Below are positions 1 to 6,345 of a stretch of DNA of 12,925 nt, one piece after another. Position numbers and translations under genes: made by a program. Location of the stretch: positions 1-12,925 of the forward strand of contig CAVGBM010000067.1 of NCBI GenBank assembly GCA_963627445.1. Direction: 5' to 3'. This DNA is from F23-B02 sp963627445 (GTDB lineage: Bacteria; Bacillota; Clostridia; Oscillospirales; Oscillospiraceae). A model generated the notes under the pieces. It ran no database searches and was not told the origin of the DNA. It saw nothing but the letters and a program-made list of their open reading frames with translations. Numbering within the stretch: the first letter of the stretch is position 1; each line of letters starts with the position of its first letter.

Positions 1-55
1 ACCAGTGACCCCCTGCTTGTAAGGCAGGTGCTCTAACCAGCTGAGCTATGCTCCC
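1..55 (-). tRNA. tRNA-Val (UAC), 3' part cut by window edge
   Basis: Read on the minus strand the 5' end is at 55. The acceptor 5' arm GGGAGCA is followed by TA, a D-arm closed by GCTC/GAGC with the usual AGCTGGTTA loop, and an anticodon stem CCTGC/GCAGG around the loop CTTACAA. The anticodon TAC lies at 19-21, which reads valine GUA codons. The variable region and the start of the T-arm are visible; the rest of the T-arm and the acceptor 3' strand lie left of base 1. It has its own promoter at 73-101, so it probably heads a tRNA gene or cluster continuing leftward. Confidence 0.93.
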
Positions 56-72
56 CTATCAGCGGCTTGTTT

Positions 73-101
73 ATTATACTAAAGCTCGCCCCAATTGTCA
101 A
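73..101 (-). promoter_or_regulatory. consensus sigma-A promoter of tRNA-Val
   Basis: On the minus strand TTGACA (96-101) and TATAAT (73-78) are separated by exactly 17 bp, a perfect match to the housekeeping consensus. Transcription would start near base 66, giving a leader of about 11 nt before the mature tRNA 5' end at 55. The promoter begins 17 bp after the hslO stop codon, and I see no terminator between them. Confidence 0.9.
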
Positions 102-118
102 CATCAAATTTCAACTTT

Positions 119-1000
119 TTATGCTTTTTTGGACTCGTCGAGAAGCGAGCGCAGATCGTCGGGCGTGAAGGTGTAGACCGTGTCGCAGAACTGGCAGCTG
201 ACATCAATATCCTTGCCCTCATTTATCATGCTTTCAAGCTCGCCCTCGCCAACGCCGAGTATCGCATCGCCGACACGCTCGCGGCTGCAATAGCAGCGGT
301 AGCCTACCTCATCCTCGTCGACAATGTGGTAGGGAAGACCCTTGAGCACCTGCCCGAACACGGCCTCCAGGCCGTCCTCTGCGAGAATGGTCGTGAGCTG
401 ATCCATCATGAAAATGTTCTCCTCGAGAACATCGATATACTCATCCGGCGCACCGGGCATGAGCTGGACGATGAAGCCGCCGGCTGCCTTGACGCTCAGG
501 TCGGTGTCAATTAAGACACCCAGCCCGCAGGCCGAAGGCACCTGCTCGCTTTCAAGCAGATACGCCGTCAGATCCTCGGCAATCTCACCGGAAACGAGCT
601 CGGTCGAGCCGACATACGGCTGCGTAAGGCCGATATCACGGCTCACGGTGAGCATGCCGTCCTTGCCGACCGCACCGCCGACATTAAGCTTGCCGTCAGA
701 GCGCAGAGGAAGATCAACTGCGGGGTTTGTCACATAACCGCGCACATAGCCCATGGAGTCGGACACGGCGATAACGCTACCGATGGGTCCGCCGCCGTTT
801 ATGCGGATGGTCAGACTGCCGTTATCCTCCTTGAGGAGATTGCCCAGCATCGACGCAGCGCACAGCGTGCGGCCGAGCGCCGCCGCCGTTGTGGGCGTGC
901 ACTTGTGTATATCCTTGGCGCGCTGCACCATCTCCTTTGCGGAAACGGCGGACATTTTTATAAAGCCGTCAGCGGCAGTTGCTCTTAAAATTCTATCCAT
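119..1000 (-). CDS. hslO: Hsp33 redox-regulated molecular chaperone
   Basis: This 293-residue protein is the cytoplasmic holdase chaperone Hsp33. In this family oxidative stress releases a bound zinc, unfolds the C-terminal switch and exposes a site that holds unfolding proteins. The N-terminal domain shows the family patterns around DRILRATAADG (residues 2-12) and the glycine-rich segment RINGGGPIGSVIAVSD (66-81). The C-terminal switch has all four zinc cysteines, as C-x-C at 236/238 and C-x-x-C at 269/272, so the protein should be redox active. Length matches the family. An AGAGGT ribosome binding site (1007-1012) lies 6 nt before the ATG. It is the last gene of the yerC-methyltransferase-hslO operon, 14 bp after the methyltransferase stop. 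No hairpin terminator is visible between its stop and the tRNA promoter. Confidence 0.96.
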   Translation of the reverse strand: MDRILRATAADGFIKMSAVSAKEMVQRAKDIHKCTPTTAAALGRTLCAASMLGNLLKEDNGSLTIRINGGGPIGSVIAVSDSMGYVRGYVTNPAVDLPLRSDGKLNVGGAVGKDGMLTVSRDIGLTQPYVGSTELVSGEIAEDLTAYLLESEQVPSACGLGVLIDTDLSVKAAGGFIVQLMPGAPDEYIDVLEENIFMMDQLTTILAEDGLEAVFGQVLKGLPYHIVDEDEVGYRCYCSRERVGDAILGVGEGELESMINEGKDIDVSCQFCDTVYTFTPDDLRSLLDESKKA

Positions 1001-1014
1001 TGTATTACCTCTAA

Positions 1015-1743
1015 TTAATGTGCCGTGTTCTTAGCGACGATAAATATCCTGCCGTCGTCACCCTGCGGGCAATCGGTGCAGAGCCTGATATCGATAAACC
1101 CGTGCTCATTAAGCAGCTCCTTTAGCATCTGCGGCTCGTGAGCGTACTCGATATGCTCCTCGCTCTCGCGCTGCCACAGCCTGCCGCGCTTCGAGAAAAT
1201 GTCCATGCCATAGCACATGCAGCCGTCCTCGAAATCTGCACGCCAAAGGCACAGCATGTCCTCGGTCTCGTCGACGAACACCTCGCCGTCGATGCTTTTA
1301 AACCACTCGGGGCTGCGGATATCGAAGATAAAAAGCCCGTCAGGTCTAATAAACAAATGCAGCCTGCGGAACACCTCGCCCAGCTCCTCGGGCGGGATAT
1401 AATCCATGCCATCGAGTGAGCAGACGCAGGCATCCACCGTGCCGTACAGGTCAATTTCCGCTGCCTCCTGACACAGAAACAGCGGCGGCACACTGACCTC
1501 GGCCGCCTTGCCGCTTGCCTCCATCAGCATATCCGCCGATGCGTCGGCAGCTATCATCTCATACCCGCGCTCGGCCATGAGCCATGTCAGCGTGCCCGTC
1601 CCGCAGCACAGGTCGAGTATCGTCTGAACCTCACCGCCGTCGGCCTTAAACTCACGCTCATAAAAGCCCAAGAACTCCTCATACGGCACATCGAGCGTCA
1701 GCTTATCGTACCACGCAGCCAAAGGGCCGTACGCAAGGCTCAT
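1015..1743 (-). CDS. class I SAM-dependent methyltransferase, YqeM-like
   Basis: A 242-residue cytoplasmic Rossmann-fold methyltransferase. Motif I is LDLCCGTG (residues 43-50), followed by the acidic residue expected to bind the SAM ribose (D67 in IAADAS). The acidic motif VDACVCSLDGMDYI lies near 107-120, and GLFIFDIRS forms the later core strand. The N-terminal pattern YGPLAAWYDKL and the overall arrangement resemble Bacillus YqeM-type proteins, whose substrate I cannot name. The ATG overlaps the yerC stop codon by 4 bp (ATGA, 1740-1743), and a strong AGGAGGA (1747-1753) lies within the end of yerC, so translation is probably coupled. The protein is rich in cysteine (CC at 46-47 plus several others). 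It could act on a small molecule or on RNA; the sequence does not decide. Confidence 0.85.
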   Translation of the reverse strand: MSLAYGPLAAWYDKLTLDVPYEEFLGFYEREFKADGGEVQTILDLCCGTGTLTWLMAERGYEMIAADASADMLMEASGKAAEVSVPPLFLCQEAAEIDLYGTVDACVCSLDGMDYIPPEELGEVFRRLHLFIRPDGLFIFDIRSPEWFKSIDGEVFVDETEDMLCLWRADFEDGCMCYGMDIFSKRGRLWQRESEEHIEYAHEPQMLKELLNEHGFIDIRLCTDCPQGDDGRIFIVAKNTAH

Positions 1744-2039
1744 TTGTCCTCCTGCTCTCTGAGACGGCTGAACGCTATCTCGTAGCCGTCCTTACCGTAC
1801 TGCAGGGAGCGGTTAACACGGCTGATCGTAGCACTCGATGCGCCGGTCTCGGCGAGAATGTCGTTATAGATCATGCCTTTGGAAAGGCAGACTGCGACCT
1901 GATAGCGCTGCTCCATGGCCTGAATTTCGGTCACGGTGCACAGATCGTCAAAAAACGCCATAGCCTCCTCAACGGTGTTGAGGGTCAAAATGGCCTTGTA
2001 CATATCGAGATTGCGGGGCTTTCTGTTAAGCTTATTCAT
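1740..2039 (-). CDS. yerC: YerC/YecD-family TrpR-like DNA-binding protein
   Basis: A 99-residue all-helical protein of the TrpR-like YerC family common in Firmicutes. Shared family features are the segment FFDDLCTVTEIQAMEQRYQVA (about residues 29-49) and the helix-turn-helix region GMIYNDILAETGASSATISRVNRSL (55-79), where the second helix, with ASSATISRVNR, should contact DNA. The closing motif YGKDGYE is also typical. Some relatives have been linked to control of histidine or other amino-acid genes; nothing here shows its targets. It heads the leftward operon with the methyltransferase and hslO, with a ribosome binding site GGAGGA at 2051-2056 and a promoter at 2079-2107. Short CACTT repeats at the transcription start could be an operator for itself. 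Confidence 0.9.
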   Translation of the reverse strand: MNKLNRKPRNLDMYKAILTLNTVEEAMAFFDDLCTVTEIQAMEQRYQVAVCLSKGMIYNDILAETGASSATISRVNRSLQYGKDGYEIAFSRLREQEDK

Positions 2040-2078
2040 TGCGGTTTTATTCCTCCGTTTAGCACTTCACTTCACTAC

Positions 2079-2107
2079 ATTGTACATCATCACATCAAAA
2101 TTGTAAA
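2079..2107 (-). promoter_or_regulatory. sigma-A promoter of yerC-methyltransferase-hslO operon
   Basis: On the minus strand TTTACA (2102-2107) and TACAAT (2079-2084) are separated by exactly 17 bp, each one mismatch from consensus. The start of transcription falls near 2072, inside three tandem 5-bp units (CACTT, CACTT, CACTA on the plus strand, 2063-2077), about 33 nt before the yerC ATG. Confidence 0.8.
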
Positions 2108-2123
2108 GCGTGAAAGTGTGAAA

Positions 2124-2148
2124 TTTTTTGAGCCGGCGGCTCAAAAAA
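2124..2148. repeat. perfect 11-bp inverted repeat between divergent promoters
   Basis: Arms TTTTTTGAGCC (2124-2134) and GGCTCAAAAAA (2138-2148) flank a 3-bp loop GGC. It looks like a bidirectional intrinsic terminator, with T and A runs on both sides. Yet it lies upstream of both divergent genes, where no known transcript should need ending. It could instead be a protein-binding operator, or a block to antisense or stray transcription. Confidence 0.7.
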
Positions 2149-2154
2149 ATTCTT

Positions 2155-2184
2155 TTAGAATTTGCTTGCTAAATACGCTATAAT
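2155..2184 (+). promoter_or_regulatory. candidate promoter of nfeD-slipin operon
   Basis: A perfect -10 hexamer TATAAT lies at 2179-2184. The best -35 is weak: TTAGAA at 2155-2160 with an 18-bp spacer. The predicted start near 2191 leaves a leader of about 37 nt that includes the ribosome binding site GGAGGT (2215-2220). The palindrome at 2124-2148 lies just upstream. Confidence 0.6.
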
Positions 2185-2227
2185 GTAATAAAATTATAAC
2201 AAAATAAATAATGTGGAGGTAAGGACT

Positions 2228-2686
2228 ATGCCGATATTTGCCGAAATGTCTATGACGACCTTTTGGATAATCGCAATGGTAGTGTTCCTTGTGATCGAAG
2301 CCGTGACAGTCGGTATCGTTTCTATCTGGTTTGCCATCGGTGCGCTGTTTGCAATGGTGACCGCCATGCTGGGCGCAAACCTGTGGGTTCAGATAGCGGT
2401 GTTTATCGTCGTTTCGGCCATCACGCTGTATTTCACAAGGCCGCTGGTGAAGAAGTATGTCAACAGCAAGGTCGAGCCGACAAATGCCGACATGCTCATC
2501 GGCAAGGAGTGCCGCGTTGTTGAGACTATCGACAATCTTTCCGGCACGGGCGCCGTTTATGTTGATGGCAAGACTTGGACAGCAAGGACAGTTGACGAGG
2601 AGGTCATCCCCGAAGGTCAGCTCGTTAAGGCCGAGCGTATCGAAGGCGTTAAGCTCATTGTATCAAAAATAGCCCCCGAGGCTTAA
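2228..2686 (+). CDS. NfeD family membrane protein
   Basis: A 152-residue integral membrane protein of the NfeD family, short form without the N-terminal protease domain. Three hydrophobic segments (about residues 9-29, 31-50 and 52-69) are followed by a soluble C-terminal region (about 85-150) matching the NfeD OB-fold, with ADMLIGKECRVVETI...GAVYVDGKTWTAR. I chose the ATG at 2228 because GGAGGT (2215-2220) lies 7 nt before it. A longer reading from the GTG at 2213 is open but would begin at the ribosome binding site itself. The slipin gene follows after 15 bp. NfeD-slipin pairs are conserved across bacteria and are thought to organise membrane microdomains or membrane protein quality control. 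Confidence 0.88.
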   Translation: MPIFAEMSMTTFWIIAMVVFLVIEAVTVGIVSIWFAIGALFAMVTAMLGANLWVQIAVFIVVSAITLYFTRPLVKKYVNSKVEPTNADMLIGKECRVVETIDNLSGTGAVYVDGKTWTARTVDEEVIPEGQLVKAERIEGVKLIVSKIAPEA

Positions 2687-2701
2687 AACGGAGGATATAA
2701 C

Positions 2702-3616
2702 ATGGACTTTTTGAATTACATTCCGTGGATAATCATTGCGATAATCGTTCTTCTCATCATTGTGAGGAACATTCGCATTGTCCAGCAGAGTAAGGTCATG
2801 ATAATCGAGCGTCTGGGCAAGTTCCAGGCAACTTGGGGTACCGGTATCCATCTTAAGATCCCGTTCTTCGAGAGAGTTGCAAAGACCATCTCCCTCAAGG
2901 AGCAGGTAGCCGACTTCCCCCCGCAGCCTGTTATCACCAAGGATAACGTCACCATGCAGATCGACACGGTCATCTACTTCCAGATAACCGACCCGAAGCT
3001 GTACACCTACGGCATCGAGCACCCCATGGTCGCTATCGAGAACCTGTCTGCGACCACCCTGCGTAACATCATCGGCGACCTCGAGCTCGACCAGTGCCTG
3101 ACCAGCCGTGATATCATCAATGCCAAGATGCGCAACATCCTTGACGAAGCCACCGACCCCTGGGGCATCAAGGTCAACCGTGTTGAGCTCAAGAACATTC
3201 TCCCGCCCAGAGAGATCCAGTCTGCAATGGAAAAGCAGATGAAGGCAGAGCGTGAACGCCGTGAGGCCATCCTCCGTGCAGAGGGTGAAAAGCGTGCAGC
3301 CATCCTCGAGGCAGAGGGCGAGAAGGAGTCTGCCATCCTCCGTGCAGACGCAAAGAAGCAGCAGCAGATCCTCGAGGCAGAAGGCCAGGCCGAGGCTATC
3401 CTCAAGGTCCAGACCGCTACCGCAGAGGGTATCCGCCTCATCAACGAGGCAGCTCCCGGCGAGGGCGTTCTGAAGATCAAGGCTCTTGAGGCGTTCACCG
3501 CCGCCGCCAACGGCAGAGCCACCAAGATCATCATCCCCAGCGAGATACAGGGCGTTGCCGGTCTTGCAGAGGGCATCGTCCAGTCCGTTAAGGACATCCC
3601 CGCAGAGAAAGAGTAA
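2702..3616 (+). CDS. slipin/stomatin-like SPFH-domain protein (QmcA-type)
   Basis: A 304-residue SPFH (band 7) protein. An N-terminal membrane anchor (about residues 6-22, IPWIIIAIIVLLIIV) precedes the SPFH domain (about 24-185). Family hallmarks are VIIERLGKF-like MIIERLGKF at 33-41, GIHLKIPFF, and the region ending VELKNILPP. A charged coiled coil follows (about 187-240), made of imperfect repeats of AILxAEGEK, and then an Ala/Gly-rich tail. Such proteins oligomerise into membrane rings or rafts. It follows nfeD with a GGAGG site (2690-2694) 7 nt before its ATG and is followed by a terminator, so the two form a dicistronic unit. The usual partner relation with NfeD is family knowledge, not shown here. 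Confidence 0.93.
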   Translation: MDFLNYIPWIIIAIIVLLIIVRNIRIVQQSKVMIIERLGKFQATWGTGIHLKIPFFERVAKTISLKEQVADFPPQPVITKDNVTMQIDTVIYFQITDPKLYTYGIEHPMVAIENLSATTLRNIIGDLELDQCLTSRDIINAKMRNILDEATDPWGIKVNRVELKNILPPREIQSAMEKQMKAERERREAILRAEGEKRAAILEAEGEKESAILRADAKKQQQILEAEGQAEAILKVQTATAEGIRLINEAAPGEGVLKIKALEAFTAAANGRATKIIIPSEIQGVAGLAEGIVQSVKDIPAEKE

Positions 3617-3629
3617 TTTAAAATAAGTG

Positions 3630-3635
3630 TATAAT
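3630..3635 (+). promoter_or_regulatory. candidate -10 box for hexokinase, just before a terminator
   Basis: A perfect TATAAT lies 13 bp after the slipin stop and directly abuts the terminator stem. No good -35 lies at the right distance (GAAAGA at 17 bp). If used, transcription would start near 3642, in the left arm of the hairpin, so the new transcript could not form that stem. The only other promoter for the hexokinase would be read-through from upstream. Confidence 0.4.
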
Positions 3636-3661
3636 TCGGCGGCTATGCCGCCGAGTTTTTT
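3636..3661 (+). terminator. intrinsic terminator of nfeD-slipin operon
   Basis: The 8-bp GC-rich stem TCGGCGGC (3636-3643) / GCCGCCGA (3647-3654) has a TAT loop, followed by G and six T residues (3656-3661). It lies 20 bp after the slipin stop and ends 6 bp before the hexokinase ATG. Confidence 0.9.
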
Positions 3662-3667
3662 AATGCT

Positions 3668-4927
3668 ATGGATAATGTGAAAAATTTTATGCTGCGCCAC
3701 GGCATGAACGCCGAACGTGTCGAGCTTGAGCGGTATTCCAAGGCTTTCTGCGAGTGCATGGAGCGGGGCTTGGCCGAAAAGCAAGAGAAAGTGCCCATGA
3801 TACCAACCTATCTGCGCCTTGACGGGCAGCTTCCGAAGGATAAAAAAGCGGCGGTCATCGATGCCGGCGGTACGAACTACCGCACGGCGCTTTTAAGCTT
3901 CGGCGACCACGGCTGCAGCTTAGAGAATATCGAGCGCAGCCTGATGCCGGGAACGCTTGTGCCCGCGCATTGGTCGGAGTTTATCAGCCGCACCGCCGAC
4001 GCGATCGAGCCGCTTTTGAGCGAGACGGATGTCATAGGTTTTTGCTTCTCTTACCCCGCCGAGGTCACGCCCGATATCGACAGCCGCGTTTTGGGACTCA
4101 CAAAGCAGGTGAAGCTCCTCGGCGCACACAGAAGACTCCTCGGAGCTGACCTCAACTCAGAGCTCGAGCGCCGCGGCTTGGGCAAGAAGAAAATCGTTGT
4201 ACTAAACGACACACCGGCGACTCTGCTCGGCGGATCGGCGCTTCTGGAGCGTGAAAATTACGGCGGCTTTATCGGCATGGTCGCAGGCACAGGCACGAAC
4301 ACCTGCTGCGCCCTTCCCGAGCGCAGGATAACAAAGCTCGGCCTGCACGGTGATGCAAAAATGCTCGTCAACCTCGAATCCGGCTCGTTTGACGGCTTTC
4401 CGAGGGGCGATTTTGACCTTGAGATGGACAACGCCCTGCCCGACACCGGCTATTACATCGGCGAAAAAATGTGCTCCGGCGCATATCTAGGAAAGTTGTG
4501 CCGCTATACGCTCCAAGCGGCGGCGCGCGAGGGGCTGTTCTCAAGTTCAGCGGCAGAGTATATTATGCACCTGCCCGAGCTTGACACCCCGACCGCCGAT
4601 GCATGGGCGTTGGGCAAGCTGCCCGAGTGCTTCGATGCAGCGGACAGAGACACAGCGGTTTACATAATACACGAACTTTTTGACCGTGCGGCACGCTGCA
4701 TGTGCTGCAATCTGTCGGCGATCTTGCTGCTGACAGGCGAGGGGAGAGATAAGCCCGTGTGCATATCTGTTGACGGCTCGCTTTTCAAAAAAAGCGCCCT
4801 GTCCCGCCCGCTTCTCGAAAAACACATGAAGGAATATGCCGAAACGGTGCTCGGCCGAAAGTTTGAGTTTATAACCTCCGACGAGACCACCCTCCTTGGC
4901 ACCGCCGCAGCGGCGCTCCTAAACTGA
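3668..4927 (+). CDS. hexokinase, eukaryotic-type fold family
   Basis: A 419-residue cytoplasmic sugar kinase, predicted to phosphorylate glucose or a related hexose with ATP. It belongs to the classical hexokinase family rather than the shorter bacterial ROK or glucokinase types. Visible motifs in order: phosphate-binding DAGGTNYR (65-72); sugar-binding FCFSYP (125-130), like the FSFP of hexokinases; LTKQVKLLG (144-152), similar to the WTKGF loop; NDTPATLL (180-187) with catalytic D181; GTGTN (207-211); ESGSF (237-241); and adenosine-region VDGSLFKK (368-375). Length fits one hexokinase unit. No Shine-Dalgarno sequence is visible before the ATG at 3668, which stands 6 nt after the T-run of the upstream terminator. 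Met8 and Met13 are alternative starts but also lack one. It appears monocistronic, with a terminator following. Confidence 0.88.
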   Translation: MDNVKNFMLRHGMNAERVELERYSKAFCECMERGLAEKQEKVPMIPTYLRLDGQLPKDKKAAVIDAGGTNYRTALLSFGDHGCSLENIERSLMPGTLVPAHWSEFISRTADAIEPLLSETDVIGFCFSYPAEVTPDIDSRVLGLTKQVKLLGAHRRLLGADLNSELERRGLGKKKIVVLNDTPATLLGGSALLERENYGGFIGMVAGTGTNTCCALPERRITKLGLHGDAKMLVNLESGSFDGFPRGDFDLEMDNALPDTGYYIGEKMCSGAYLGKLCRYTLQAAAREGLFSSSAAEYIMHLPELDTPTADAWALGKLPECFDAADRDTAVYIIHELFDRAARCMCCNLSAILLLTGEGRDKPVCISVDGSLFKKSALSRPLLEKHMKEYAETVLGRKFEFITSDETTLLGTAAAALLN

Positions 4928-4938
4928 ATTACACTGAT

Positions 4939-4965
4939 AACGGACGGGAAACCGTCCGTTTTTTT
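4939..4965 (+). terminator. intrinsic terminator after hexokinase
   Basis: The 9-bp perfect stem AACGGACGG (4939-4947) / CCGTCCGTT (4952-4960) is closed by a GAAA tetraloop and runs into a tract of T residues to 4967. It starts 12 bp after the hexokinase stop. Confidence 0.93.
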
Positions 4966-4971
4966 ATTTGC

Positions 4972-5000
4972 TTGACAAATCGGCGATAATGAGGTATCCT
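4972..5000 (+). promoter_or_regulatory. promoter of the zur-znuACB operon
   Basis: A perfect -35 TTGACA (4972-4977) and a -10 TATCCT (4995-5000) are separated by exactly 17 bp. Transcription should start near 5007, immediately before the inverted repeat at 5014-5028. The weaker -10 suits a controlled promoter. Confidence 0.85.
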
Positions 5001-5013
5001 AAGCAAACGAAAA

Positions 5014-5028
5014 TGAGAAAGTTTCTCA
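5014..5028. promoter_or_regulatory. Fur-family (Zur-like) operator, 7-1-7 inverted repeat
   Basis: TGAGAAA-G-TTTCTCA is a perfect 7-1-7 palindrome, the geometry of Fur, Zur and PerR boxes. It lies just downstream of the predicted start of transcription and before the ribosome binding site, where a bound repressor would block elongation or open-complex formation. Since the first gene encodes a Fur-family protein and the next three a zinc-type ABC transporter, zinc-dependent autorepression is the simplest reading. Confidence 0.82.
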
Positions 5029-5041
5029 AATTGGAGGAGCT

Positions 5042-5434
5042 ATGAGAACGAGTTATCAAACACAGCAAAAGGCTGCGCTTTTGGCGTTTTTGGAACGCAA
5101 CGCCGAGCGTCAGTTCACGATAGACGAGATGCTTTCGGCCATGGGCGATAATGCGCCCGCCAAAAGCACCGCATACAGGCTCATAAAAAAGCTCTGCGAC
5201 GACGGGCAGGTGCGCCGCTTTACCCGCGAGGGCACGGCGAGCAGCGTGTATCAGCTGGCCGGCAGCAGCTGCTGCTCGGAGCACCTGCACATAAAATGCG
5301 TTGACTGCGGGCTGCTCATCCACCTTGACAACGCCGCCTGCGATGCGCTTTCAAAGACCACGGGCTTTGTCATCGACGATGAAAAGAGCATGCTCTACGG
5401 GCACTGCGCCAACTGTGCAAGGAGGGCAAAATGA
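5042..5434 (+). CDS. zur: Fur-family metalloregulator, probably zinc uptake repressor (Zur)
   Basis: A 130-residue Fur-family repressor. The N-terminal winged helix has the recognition segment KSTAYRLIKKLCDDG (residues 41-55). The dimerisation/metal domain carries the HxH of HLH (81-83) and two CxxC pairs, C86/C89 in KCVDCG and C122/C125 in HCANCA, which would hold the structural zinc. H81, H83, H94 and H121 are candidate regulatory metal ligands. GGAGGAG (5033-5039) lies 2-3 nt before the ATG. The stop overlaps the znuA start by 4 bp. Within the family, Fur, Zur and PerR cannot be told apart by motif alone. Operon placement with a ZnuACB-type transporter and the upstream operator favour Zur; manganese or iron sensing is less likely. 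Confidence 0.85.
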   Translation: MRTSYQTQQKAALLAFLERNAERQFTIDEMLSAMGDNAPAKSTAYRLIKKLCDDGQVRRFTREGTASSVYQLAGSSCCSEHLHIKCVDCGLLIHLDNAACDALSKTTGFVIDDEKSMLYGHCANCARRAK

Positions 5435-6345
5435 AAAGACTGACCGCAATTTTGCTCTGCCTGTGCATTGCTTTGTGCGGCTGCACTGCCGAGCCCGAGC
5501 AGACGCATGACGAAACGAAGCTGCAGATCGTCTGCACGAGCTTTCCGGCATACGACTTTGCATGGGAAATTACAGGCGGCAGGGCCGAGCTCACGCTGCT
5601 CATAAAGCCCGGCTCGGAGGTGCACTCGTATGAGCCCACGCCCAAGGACATGATACGCATACAGGAAAGCGACCTGTTTATCTGCAACGGCGGTGAGTCG
5701 GAGCAGTGGGTCGAGGCGCTTATCACGCCCGAACTCAATACTGTATATATGATGGACTGCGTCGACACCGTCGAAGAGGTAGCCGACGGCATATATAATG
5801 CCGAGGACGGTGAGCCCGAGCTTGACGAGCATGTGTGGACATCGCCCTTGAACGCCATTAAAATTTCCGAGGAAATTTGCAATGCGCTTTGTAAATTAGA
5901 CACCGCCAACGCCGAGGCGTACAAGACCAATTTTGCCGCCTACAAGGCGCAGCTCATGGCGCTTGACCGTGAATTCCGGCAGGTCATCAAAAACTCCGGC
6001 AAGCACACGCTCGTGTTCGCCGACCGCTTCCCGATGCGCTATTTTGCGCTGGAATACGGGCTCGACTGCTATGCGGCCTTCCCGGGCTGCTCGTCGGAAA
6101 CAGAGCCCTCGGCCAAGACAGTGGCGTATCTTATCGACCGTGTGCGTGAGGATAAGATACTGGCGGTTTTGTACATGGAGTTTTCCAATCAGAAGATGGC
6201 GGATGTCATCTGCGAGGACACCGGCTGCGGGAAGCTGCCGTTTTACTCGGCGCACAGCGTGTCCGCCGAGCAGTTCGAGCAGGGGGTAAGCTATCTTGAC
6301 CTCATGCGCATAAATTTAAATTCACTAAAGGAGGCGCTCGGCTGA
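5431..6345 (+). CDS. znuA: zinc/manganese-type ABC transporter substrate-binding lipoprotein
   Basis: A 304-residue cluster A-I metal-binding protein, membrane-tethered outside the cell. The signal peptide ends in a lipobox LCGC with the lipid-attached Cys at 18. Family landmarks are the VCTSFPAYDFAWEITGG start (34-50), the first metal His in GSEVHSYEPTP (H65), the second in LDEHVWTSP (H134), and the YFALEYGL block (204-211). The usual third ligand, the His of the SHxAFxY motif, is absent: here the stretch reads FADRFPMRYFA (196-206). A later His, H275 in YSAHSVS, lies near the place of the usual acidic ligand. No His-rich loop is present. It overlaps zur by 4 bp and znuC by 1 bp. Zinc is favoured over manganese by context only. 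Confidence 0.88.
   Translation: MKRLTAILLCLCIALCGCTAEPEQTHDETKLQIVCTSFPAYDFAWEITGGRAELTLLIKPGSEVHSYEPTPKDMIRIQESDLFICNGGESEQWVEALITPELNTVYMMDCVDTVEEVADGIYNAEDGEPELDEHVWTSPLNAIKISEEICNALCKLDTANAEAYKTNFAAYKAQLMALDREFRQVIKNSGKHTLVFADRFPMRYFALEYGLDCYAAFPGCSSETEPSAKTVAYLIDRVREDKILAVLYMEFSNQKMADVICEDTGCGKLPFYSAHSVSAEQFEQGVSYLDLMRINLNSLKEALG

Noticed and set aside
2213..2227. Upstream GTG start for the NfeD protein, adding five residues
   Set aside because: That GTG lies at the Shine-Dalgarno sequence GGAGGT itself and has no site of its own; the ATG at 2228 is correctly spaced.
3257..3420. Nucleotide repeats in the slipin gene as a possible tandem repeat array
   Set aside because: The repeats are imperfect and in frame, and encode the normal AILxAEGEK-type coiled coil of slipins.
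2663..3784. Long minus-strand open frame (373 codons) opposite the slipin gene
   Set aside because: It runs antisense to a strongly conserved SPFH protein and across its terminator. Its translation is a Leu/Asp-rich mirror of the GC-biased codon use, with no recognisable motif or convincing ribosome binding site.
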